Assembly (NCBI GenBank): GCA_031284105.1
Contig: JAITAN010000241.1
Span: 1 to 5,525, forward strand
Direction of reading: 5' to 3'
From: Treponema sp.
Lineage (GTDB): Bacteria > Spirochaetota > Spirochaetia > Treponematales > Breznakiellaceae
Length of the DNA: 5,525 nucleotides
Within the stretch, counting starts at the first letter, position 1, and each line of letters begins with the position of its first letter. This document shows positions 1-5,392 of this stretch, in pieces. A program made the position numbers and the translations under genes. The notes beneath the pieces were generated by a model that was not told the DNA's origin, made no database searches, and saw nothing but the letters and a program-made list of their open reading frames with translations.

Positions 1-1003
1 GCGTACTGGGAGAGGGAGATGAAGGAGAGCGAAGGGGAGCGATAAAAGTCTTCACCGATAAGGAAAATACCCGGGATGAAGAGCCGGCGCGGCTATGGAA
101 GGAAAATGCCGGCATACGGGAGACCAATGAAATATTAAAAAAGTAATGGCCATCTTCCACGGCACGAAATCCCCGGTAGCGGCGTATCTGTTCATACGCC
201 GGTATCAAGGGACGGTACCCGGTTATGAAGATGGCCGGACAATTGGGGGTAATCCGAAACGCATAGTATGCGTGACTTGCAAGAAGACTCGGCGGGCACG
301 ATCAGACAGACCATGTGCTCTTGAGGCTCATTATCCAGATATGTGAAGCACATCGGAGGCGATACGGGAGTCCACGGGTATGGTGGGTGCCGCTTCGAGA
401 GTTTCGTGTAAGGGTAGCCGAAAAGGGTGGAACGATTGATAAGAGGATGGGGGGAGGGGGGCTAATCATTCATTGACTGTGGCGGTGGAGAACGTGTTGA
501 ACCGAGACTTTAGGGTATGCGACTCGGGGGGAGAAGTGGATATCTGACATAGCATATCTGAATACCTGTGGTAGGTGTCCGTATTTGACGGTGATACCGG
601 ATTTGTGGGATCGTAAAGTGATAGGCGGGCGTTTTCGGATGACATGGAAGCTCGTCATGTATGTGATGCGCTTATGGCGGCATACACGAACCGGCAGCCG
701 GGGAAGGATCTGTTCTTTCATTCGGATCGAAAAGTACAGTATTGCAATAAAGAATTTCGAGAGGTGCCGTCGGCACGGTGTCCACAGGTCGGACGGGAAA
801 GGGAATCTTTGGGACAACACCCATGCGGAGAGTTTTTTCAAGCTGTTAAAAAGGGAAGTAGATAAGTTGGAAGGGAGGCACACGAAAGAGGAGGTGAGGG
901 CAGGGTATTTGAGTATATGGAACTATATTATAATAAACGCTGTAGACATTTAACGCTCGGATATGCCATACCGATGGCGGTAACATATTTTAACGTAGCT
1001 TAA
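1..1003 (+). pseudogene. IS3-family transposase OrfA(C-term)-OrfB, multiply frameshifted
   Basis: The remnant belongs to a DDE transposase with an RNase H-like integrase core, which would cut and join element ends. The OrfA tail reads in frame 1 (YWEREMKESEGE, 4-39), shifts near 42, and continues through DEEPARLWKEN and NEILKK to a TAA at 144. OrfB pieces then follow in changing frames: KSPVAAYLFIRRYQG (about 167-211); PVMKMAGQLGV to the REFRVRVAEK region (219-425, with stops at 264 and 273); VERLIR (427-444); VAENVLNRDF-like residues (about 484-513); SDIAYLNT (543-566); MEARHVCDALMAAYTNRQ (644-697) to FFHSDR; KGNLWDNTHAESFFKLLKRE (about 798-857); and YMELYYNKRCRH to the TAA at 1001-1003. The catalytic triad is still visible as Asp codon 546, Asp codon 725 and Glu codon 828. 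The last two are 103 bases apart, about 5 fewer than the D-35-E spacing of the family. Changes are both indels and nonsense substitutions, which suggests real decay rather than sequencing error, since the housekeeping genes are intact. Confidence 0.85.
137..143 (+). other. A-AAA-AAG slippery heptamer of the IS3 programmed frameshift
   Basis: Six A residues followed by G are phased as A-AAA-AAG in the OrfA frame (TTA AAA AAG) and are followed at once by a TAA stop (144-146). A -1 slip would enter a frame that stays open to about 346 and carries the beginning of OrfB (KSPVAAYLF). IS3-family elements commonly make the OrfAB transposase by -1 slippage on this heptamer. Here the site is a fossil, because OrfB is broken further on. 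Confidence 0.6.
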
Positions 1004-1042
1004 CCTACCGTCAATCACATCGGGGGAATTCCGGTATTGACA
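998..1042 (+). repeat. Right terminal inverted repeat (IRR) of the left IS
   Basis: Read on the minus strand, this end contains GGAATTCCCCCGAT and, further in, GGTTAAGC. The left end of the IS at the other side of the window has TGAATCTCCCTCGAT and AAGTTAAGC in the same order and nearly the same spacing. The match supports these being the two ends of the same IS type. The outermost bases on the minus strand are TGTCAA, consistent with the usual TG...CA termini, but the exact end is not fixed. Confidence 0.6.
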
Positions 1043-1066
1043 ATATGGTGTAAAAAATGATATTGT
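1037..1066 (+). promoter_or_regulatory. Possible hybrid promoter: IS-end -35 plus flanking -10
   Basis: TTGACA (1037-1042) lies at the outer edge of the IS right end and TATTGT (1061-1066) lies 18 bases downstream in the AT-rich flank. Transcription would begin around 1073, only some 16 bases before the GIY-YIG start codon, so the leader would hold little more than the AAAAGGA ribosome site (1074-1080). Outward -35 hexamers at IS ends that form promoters with flanking -10 boxes are a known behaviour of several IS3-family elements. The very short leader is the main reason for caution. Confidence 0.5.
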
Positions 1067-1088
1067 TAAAAACAAAAGGAAACTATAT

Positions 1089-1931
1089 ATGGCAAATCAA
1101 AAATATCTAGAAATCAAGGTTGCTGATATAATTAAATTGGAATCATTTGAGCAATATAAATTACATTTAAGCAGTTGGAATGGAGAAAACAATCCTCTTG
1201 ATTTATATCTTGAAAATGAAAAAAAATGGACACATTGGAATGAATGGCGTAATCTTGATACAGGTAAGAATGAATGGAATAGGAATTATATTTTTTCGTT
1301 AATACATTTTTATCCCAAAGCAAATACATGGCTTTTTGGTGGAATATTTAAAGTAATATATCTGCCAGAAGGGAAACATTATATTTTAGAAGAATTAAAA
1401 GAATACAAAAAATATAAAGGAAGGTTATTACTAAATTTTGAACGTTACCAGGGTATGAGAGGACGATTTTTTCTTTTGGAAAGTTATATTGACTCAATGA
1501 CTGTTAATCAAATATTTGAATATAAATATACCGGTGAAGTATTTCCCGGTTATGATAGCATTAATCATGATTTTATTGCACTGGAAGGTATATTTAAGCT
1601 TAAAAAATCGGATTGGAAAATTGCATTAGAAAATGTAAAAGGAATATATTTATTGACTGATAAAGAAACAGGAAAATCATATATTGGTTCTGCCTATGGC
1701 GATACTGGTATTTGGGCAAGATGGGATCAATATATTAACACATTTCATGGCTGGAATGATCAAATGGTTTCACTATTCAAAAAGAAAGGAAAAGAATACA
1801 TAAGAAATAATTTTAAATTTACAATCCTTGAAATACACGGGATGTATACTTCGGATGAGCAAATTGTTACACGGGAAAATTATTGGAAAGAAAAATTAAT
1901 GACAAGGGAGCATGGGTATAATTCAAATTAA
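1089..1931 (+). CDS. GIY-YIG nuclease domain protein with uncharacterised N-terminal region
   Basis: This intact 280-residue protein has a C-terminal GIY-YIG endonuclease domain starting at about residue 182. The motif is visible as GIY (185-187) and YIG (198-200). Arg211 in the ARW segment, Glu263 in RENYWKEK and Asn278 or Asn280 at the extreme C-terminus sit where the family's catalytic Arg, metal-binding Glu and final Asn are expected. Residues 1-180 are rich in aromatic and charged residues, contain FPGYDSINHDF (152-162) just before the nuclease, and resemble no domain I can name. The ATG is chosen because AAAAGGA lies 8 bases upstream. There is no signal peptide or membrane segment, so it should be cytoplasmic. 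GIY-YIG enzymes include homing endonucleases, restriction enzymes, repair nucleases (UvrC) and phage or mobile-element nucleases. No partner methylase is present here, so a classic restriction system is not supported. The gene is strikingly AT-rich (10 of 60 bases are G or C at 1381-1440, against 40 of 60 at 3601-3660 in the mutase), which suggests horizontal acquisition. The fold assignment is firm; the biological role is unknown. Confidence 0.85.
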   Translation: MANQKYLEIKVADIIKLESFEQYKLHLSSWNGENNPLDLYLENEKKWTHWNEWRNLDTGKNEWNRNYIFSLIHFYPKANTWLFGGIFKVIYLPEGKHYILEELKEYKKYKGRLLLNFERYQGMRGRFFLLESYIDSMTVNQIFEYKYTGEVFPGYDSINHDFIALEGIFKLKKSDWKIALENVKGIYLLTDKETGKSYIGSAYGDTGIWARWDQYINTFHGWNDQMVSLFKKKGKEYIRNNFKFTILEIHGMYTSDEQIVTRENYWKEKLMTREHGYNSN

Positions 1932-2030
1932 ATAAAATGTGTAAGCATAGATCACTTCGCATACAACGGAACGTTTTTGTGCTATGTTGCTTGAGATTTC
2001 GTCAAAACATCGAAAGCATATTGACAAAAT
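1932..2030 (+). repeat. Possible second decayed IS3 right end after the nuclease gene
   Basis: This stretch aligns, with gaps, to the OrfB tail and right end of the left IS (about 929-1046). Shared blocks appear in the same order: AATAAA, TGTA, CAT, CATAC, CGG-AAC, GCTT, CGTCAA, ACATCG and TATTGACAA. If real, the GIY-YIG gene sits between two direct copies of the same IS terminus, the second far more degraded. The individual blocks are short and partly AT-rich, so chance similarity cannot be excluded by eye. Confidence 0.35.
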
Positions 2031-2049
2031 ATAAGGAAGATGCTATTAT
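2021..2049 (+). promoter_or_regulatory. Sigma70-type promoter, TTGACA-N17-TATTAT
   Basis: A consensus -35 (2021-2026) and a near-consensus -10 (2044-2049) are separated by the optimal 17 bases. Transcription would start near 2056 and read toward the P-loop remnant at 2189, leaving an AT-rich leader of about 130 bases in which I see no convincing gene. The layout resembles the promoter candidate at the IS right end (1037-1066), including the shared TATTGACAA block. Confidence 0.55.
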
Positions 2050-2188
2050 TTATAATAACTTAATAACTCGTGTTACGCAGAGGCTATATAAAATGGCTGT
2101 AAATATCTCAAAAATGATAGAAATATGGTTTTTCTTAAGAATTTATCTTCTATTTTTTGATATAAAATTACCTTTGAGAAAGGATATT

Positions 2189-2523
2189 ATGGCAGAAATT
2201 TATGTTTCACAAGTACCGGTAGCTGGTGGTAAATCCTCCACAACATCCAAATTGTATAAGAAAGGATTATTTTTCAAATCAATATGATATAAGAATTGGA
2301 GTGCAAAATACGGGTGGCTTTTTAGTGGGCATAGAAAGTCCATGCGATCCAAATTCGCGTCTTGAAGATAGCTTAAATGAATTTGAACAACATAACTGTG
2401 GAATAACTTTTTGTGCGGCAAGGACGCGTGGTATGACCGTTCAATGGATAAATTCACATTCACAAAAATATCATATAAATTTTTATTCAACCTGATCAGG
2501 TTTACGAAAATATGAGGAAGTAA
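2189..2523 (+). pseudogene. Frameshifted remnant of a small protein with degenerate P-loop
   Basis: A start codon with a good ribosome site (GAAAGGA, 2177-2183) opens MAEIYVSQVPVAGGKSSTT, whose VPVAGGKSST resembles a Walker A loop (GxxxxGKS/T) with the first Gly replaced by Val. This frame stops at 2285. The +1 frame carries on with YDIRIGVQNTGGFLVGIES, then PCDPNSRLEDSLNEFEQ, then NCGITFCAARTRGMTVQWIN, to a TGA at 2493. A third frame adds QPDQVYENMRK and stops at 2521. The join reads like one compact protein of roughly 110 residues that has suffered at least one and perhaps two frameshifts. The pattern of a P-loop, a GIE...DPNSRL segment and CAxRTRGMTV recalls small uncharacterised ATP-binding proteins of mobile elements, but this is recollection, not proof. 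It is AT-rich like the GIY-YIG gene and lies just downstream of a strong promoter. The first piece can also be read from an ATG at 2093, but the hydrophobic, unstructured extension makes that start unlikely. Confidence 0.45.
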
Positions 2524-2619
2524 AACGATACATAAAAGTCGGTCGCCATCAACGGCTGTCAACAAGTTAAGCCCTTCCGAACTTTATTTATGGAAAGCGC
2601 TTGAAAAAAATAGATGGGC

Positions 2620-2658
2620 TGAGGCGGTTTCAAAACAACCGGTTTTGGAACTGCCTCA
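2620..2658 (+). terminator. 17-bp hairpin at the border of the AT-rich island
   Basis: Bases 2620-2636 pair with 2642-2658 around a 5-base AACCG loop. All 17 positions pair if two G-U wobbles (2626 with 2652, 2630 with 2648) are allowed. What follows is AT-rich (ATATAATATTATTTT) but not a clean T run, so this could be an intrinsic terminator for transcription coming from the island, a leader hairpin of the mutase mRNA, or a palindromic protein-binding site. It ends 18 bases before the mutase ribosome site. The structure is certain as an inverted repeat; the terminator label is the best guess. Confidence 0.5.
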
Positions 2659-2686
2659 ACAATATAATATTATTTTGGAGGAATAT

Positions 2687-4456
2687 ATGGAAAGAAACGC
2701 CGTCATAGCGGCTGCGAATGATTATCTTGCGAAAGAGAAGGACAAGCGGTTCAAGGCTGATGTTGAACAACTGCTCAAAGCCGAAGATTGGAAAGAGCTT
2801 GAGGACAGGTTCTACCGCACACTGGAATTTGGTACCGGTGGTCTGCGGGGGGTGATAGGCGGCGGTTTTAACCGCATGAATACCTTTGTGGTAAAATCCG
2901 CTACACAGGGACTTGCTACCTATGTGATTAAGGCTTTTCCCGAAAAAGCCGCAAAGGGCGCTCTATCCTCGGTCATCGCCTTTGACAGCAGGCGCTATTC
3001 GCTGGAATTCGCCGAAAGCGCGGCCTTGGTTTTTGCGGCTAACGGCATCAAAACCTACTTGTTTTCCGGTCTGCGCCCCACGCCGGAGCTTTCGTTTGCC
3101 ATACGGCAGCTCGGGTGCGAAACCGGTATCGTGATTACGGCAAGCCATAACCCCAAACAGTACAACGGCTATAAAGCCTACTGGAACGATGGCTCTCAGG
3201 TTATCCCGCCGCACGACGCGGGCATCATCAACGAGGTCAACGCGGTTACGTCTATCAAGGAAATCGATAAAGGGACCGCGCTTGCAAAAGGGCTTCTCAA
3301 GATCATCGACAAGGAAATTGACGTCCCTTACCAGGCAATGGCGCGGAGTAAGTTGTTCCGTCCGGCGCTGATTAAGGAAAAAGCCGGCGAAGTGAAAATC
3401 GTATATACGCCGTTGCATGGAACTGGCGCCATGCACGTTGAGACCATACTTGGCAGTCTTGGGCTGAACGTTATCACCGTGCCGGAGCAGCGTGAAGGCA
3501 ACGGCGATTTCCCAACTGTGGCGTTCCCGAATCCCGAAGAAGCGCCCGCCCTAAAAATGGCGGTTGAACTGGCGGCAAAGGAAAAAGCCGACCTCGTTAT
3601 GGCGACCGATCCGGACGCGGACCGGTTCGGCGTTGCGGTGAATGACGGTAAGGGCGGTTTTATCCTTATCACCGGCAACCAAATGGGCGCTCTTCTTGCG
3701 GATTACATCTTCCTTTCGCTCAAGGAGCGGGGCGAGTTGCCCACGAATGCCGCAATGGTCAATACTATTGTAACAACCGGTATGCACAAGCGGATTGCGG
3801 CCCACTACGGGGTGGCGTGTATCGAATGCCTTACCGGATTCAAATGGATTGCCGATGTGATGCGGAAGGCGGAACTGTGCGAGATCCCTTATACAATCGT
3901 ATTCGGTACTGAAGAAAGTTACGGGTACTTGATCGAAAATGAAGTGCGCGACAAAGACGGGGTTTCCGCTGCCGCAATGACCGCCGAAATGGCGCTGTAC
4001 TGGCGCAACAAAGGCAAGAGCCTCCTCGACAGACTGAATGAACTGTACGGCTTGTGCGGGTATTGGCAGGAAATCGGCGTCTCCAAGTACTTCCAGGGGA
4101 TAGAAGGACCCGGCATTATGAACGGCATCATGGAGCAGTACCGGAAAAATCCGCCCAAGACCTTGGGCGGCATTGAGATTGAGAAGGTGTGCGATATTGG
4201 AAATTCCATCATCATCTATCCGCATAATCCCGGCAAGACCGATCCGATAGACCTTCCCAAGAGCGATGTGCTTCAGTTCTTTTTGAAAGACGGGACTGTG
4301 GTAAGCGCGAGACCAAGCGGCACCGAACCCAAGATCAAGTTTTACGCAAGTTGCTGCGCTGAAGTCGGTTCCGGCGGACTGGACGCCGCGAAATTCGAGG
4401 TCGCCGCAAAACTTGACGCCATCAAGAAGGACATACGCGCGGTTATCGGAGATTAA
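2687..4456 (+). CDS. Phosphoglucomutase/phosphomannomutase family protein (alpha-D-phosphohexomutase)
   Basis: This complete 589-residue cytoplasmic enzyme interconverts sugar 1-phosphate and sugar 6-phosphate (glucose and/or mannose), linking glycolysis to nucleotide-sugar and polysaccharide synthesis. Its signature sites appear in order: FGTGGLRG (48-55) in the N-terminal domain; the phosphoserine loop TASHNPKQYNGYK with catalytic Ser153; the magnesium loop DPDADR with Asp308, Asp310 and Asp312; the sugar-specificity loop GTEES (407-411); and the phosphate-binding RPSGTEPK (542-549). The length and the early FGTGGLRG place it with the long PgcA/PGM2-like branch (about 580-610 residues), not the 450-residue ManB/GlmM type. 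PGM2-like members can also act as phosphopentomutases, so the substrate is not settled. The ATG at 2687 is chosen because GGAGG (2677-2681) lies 5 bases upstream; the same frame is open back to 2516, but that stretch contains the hairpin and lacks a ribosome site. Its stop abuts the exonuclease start. Confidence 0.93.
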   Translation: MERNAVIAAANDYLAKEKDKRFKADVEQLLKAEDWKELEDRFYRTLEFGTGGLRGVIGGGFNRMNTFVVKSATQGLATYVIKAFPEKAAKGALSSVIAFDSRRYSLEFAESAALVFAANGIKTYLFSGLRPTPELSFAIRQLGCETGIVITASHNPKQYNGYKAYWNDGSQVIPPHDAGIINEVNAVTSIKEIDKGTALAKGLLKIIDKEIDVPYQAMARSKLFRPALIKEKAGEVKIVYTPLHGTGAMHVETILGSLGLNVITVPEQREGNGDFPTVAFPNPEEAPALKMAVELAAKEKADLVMATDPDADRFGVAVNDGKGGFILITGNQMGALLADYIFLSLKERGELPTNAAMVNTIVTTGMHKRIAAHYGVACIECLTGFKWIADVMRKAELCEIPYTIVFGTEESYGYLIENEVRDKDGVSAAAMTAEMALYWRNKGKSLLDRLNELYGLCGYWQEIGVSKYFQGIEGPGIMNGIMEQYRKNPPKTLGGIEIEKVCDIGNSIIIYPHNPGKTDPIDLPKSDVLQFFLKDGTVVSARPSGTEPKIKFYASCCAEVGSGGLDAAKFEVAAKLDAIKKDIRAVIGD

Positions 4457-5125
4457 ATGCCGGTTTTTGCAGAAATAGCTCCATTCTTCAATGAAGGTGG
4501 ACGGTTCATCGCTTTTGACCTTGAAACAACCGGTTTGGACCCGAAAAGAGATTGCATTGTGGAGATTGGAGCCGTTAAATTCGGCAAAAGCGGCGTCATC
4601 AGCCGATTTTCCGTACTGGTAAATCCGGGTATACCCATGCCTTTCGGCGCAGGCGCGGTAAACAATATCACCGATGATATGTTGAAGGACAAGCCGTCTT
4701 TGGATGCGGTGTTTCCTGATTTTCTCCGATTTATAAAAGATGCGGTTATCGTTGCCCACAATGCGCCATTTGATTGCGGATTTATCAACGAAGCGCTTAC
4801 CATTCGATACAAAAATGCAGCGGAAGCCGCAGAGGAGGGACTCGATCTGTTTTCAGACGAAGAATCCCAGCCCGTGCAAGAAGCCGCCGCTTTGTGGACG
4901 CCGCCATTTCCTATGCTTCCCAACCGGATTGTCGATACGATTGTGTTTGCAAAAGAAGCCTTGCCGGATATGCGCAAGTATAATTTGCAGGATTTAGCCG
5001 ATTCTCTTTCTATAAACGTCAAAGACGCGCATCGTGCGGAAGACGATGCACGGGTGTGTATGGAGATTTTCTTGCGCTGTGTTCACGATGAAATGAAGAG
5101 AATACCGGAAGAAGCCGCACCGTAA
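4457..5125 (+). CDS. DnaQ-like 3'-5' exonuclease (DNA polymerase III epsilon-type)
   Basis: This complete 222-residue DEDDh exonuclease would remove nucleotides from DNA 3' ends with two metal ions. Exo I is FDLETTGL with Asp21 and Glu23, Exo II is AHNAPFDCGFI with Asp106, and Exo III is AHRAEDDAR with His192 and Asp197, so all five catalytic residues are present. Between Exo II and Exo III lies an acidic, Ala-rich insert (about residues 119-152) that lengthens the usual core. The C-terminus ends soon after Exo III, with little room for a polymerase-binding tail, so it may be either the replicative proofreading subunit (dnaQ) or a stand-alone repair exonuclease. The ATG follows the mutase TAA with no base between, and the ribosome site CGGAGA lies within the mutase's last codons, which points to cotranscription and translational coupling. 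Composition matches the mutase, so both appear native to the host. Confidence 0.9.
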   Translation: MPVFAEIAPFFNEGGRFIAFDLETTGLDPKRDCIVEIGAVKFGKSGVISRFSVLVNPGIPMPFGAGAVNNITDDMLKDKPSLDAVFPDFLRFIKDAVIVAHNAPFDCGFINEALTIRYKNAAEAAEEGLDLFSDEESQPVQEAAALWTPPFPMLPNRIVDTIVFAKEALPDMRKYNLQDLADSLSINVKDAHRAEDDARVCMEIFLRCVHDEMKRIPEEAAP

Positions 5126-5192
5126 CTGACGGCGAATTTTGCAAAGATCGCATAACGTATGGATTTACCCGCGGTTGGGCATAGTATAGCCA

Positions 5193-5229
5193 GCTTTAAT
5201 TTAAATAGATAGATAAAGCGGTATTTTTT
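5193..5229 (+). terminator. Weak candidate terminator after the exonuclease gene
   Basis: GCTTTA (5193-5198) pairs with TAAAGC (5214-5219) around a 15-base AT-rich loop, and a run of six T (5224-5229) follows 4 bases later. It is the only hairpin-plus-T-run I find between the exonuclease stop and the right IS. The stem is short and mostly A-T, so the call is tentative. Apart from this, bases 5126-5327 hold nothing I can support as a gene on either strand. Confidence 0.25.
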
Positions 5230-5327
5230 CGCTGCTTCTTGTGTCCGATACTTTCTTGGGTGATTTACTCCACGAAAAAATATAATCTTCATGTAAACTT
5301 CCTCACAGTGCGCTATAGCCCGTTTAC

Positions 5328-5369
5328 TGGAACTGAATCTCCCTCGATTGAAAGGACAGGAAGTTAAGC
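5328..5369 (+). repeat. Left terminal inverted repeat (IRL) of the right IS
   Basis: The stretch TGGAACTGAATCTCCCTCGA and the following ...AGGAAGTTAAGC mirror the minus strand of the left IS's right end. Within the core, TGAATCTCCCTCGAT against GGAATTCCCCCGAT differs by one gap and two bases. It starts with TG as IS3-family ends usually do. The outer boundary is uncertain because no target duplication can be seen. Confidence 0.55.
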
Positions 5370-5392
5370 CTATGATCAAAGAAGGAAGTATC

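Larger units (their letters stand above)
1..1042 (+). mobile_element. Decayed IS3-family insertion sequence, right-hand part
   Basis: This is the right-hand part of an IS3-family element, cut by the window start. It runs from the middle of OrfA through OrfB to a terminal inverted repeat ending near 1042. The family is shown by the leucine-zipper-like OrfA tail (residues ending NEILKK), the A-AAA-AAG slippery site, and the OrfB motifs SDIxYL, FFHSDR and NLWDNxxAESFF. The element cannot be active: the transposase reading is broken at least eight times. It lies directly upstream of the AT-rich island and its end supplies a possible -35 box to the next gene. The exact right boundary is uncertain by several bases, because no target-site duplication could be identified. 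Confidence 0.85.

Noticed and set aside
1..1003. Sequencing errors as the cause of the transposase frameshifts
   Set aside because: The mutase, exonuclease and nuclease genes, over 3 kb in total, have no frameshift, and the transposase also has nonsense substitutions (264, 273), so true decay is more likely.
1941..1991. Imperfect stem (AAGCATAG with CTATG...CTT) after the nuclease gene as a terminator
   Set aside because: It needs several bulges, has a loop of over 20 bases and no T run after it; the stretch is better explained as a possible IS-end remnant.
1937..2188. Plus-strand open frame starting at 1937 ahead of the P-loop remnant
   Set aside because: It crosses a promoter and an IS-end-like sequence, lacks a ribosome site at its start, and only its part after 2189 looks like protein.
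2663..2668. Perfect TATAAT as a -10 box of a mutase promoter
   Set aside because: No acceptable -35 lies 16-18 bases upstream, where the hairpin sits, and the implied transcript would start almost on the ribosome site; it is probably just AT-rich spacer.
3551..4759. Long minus-strand open frame of 402 codons across the mutase and exonuclease
   Set aside because: It is the antisense shadow of two clearly real genes whose full sets of catalytic motifs lie on the plus strand.
5205..5216. Short ATAG tandem (about 2.5 units) as a microsatellite
   Set aside because: Too few units to be meaningful in an AT-rich spacer.
5083..5292. Minus-strand open frame of 69 codons (MKIIFFRGVNHP...) with a GAGGAAG-like ribosome site
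   Set aside because: It overlaps the exonuclease 3' end on the opposite strand by 43 bases, has no recognisable motif, and its composition looks like intergenic sequence; not enough to call a gene.
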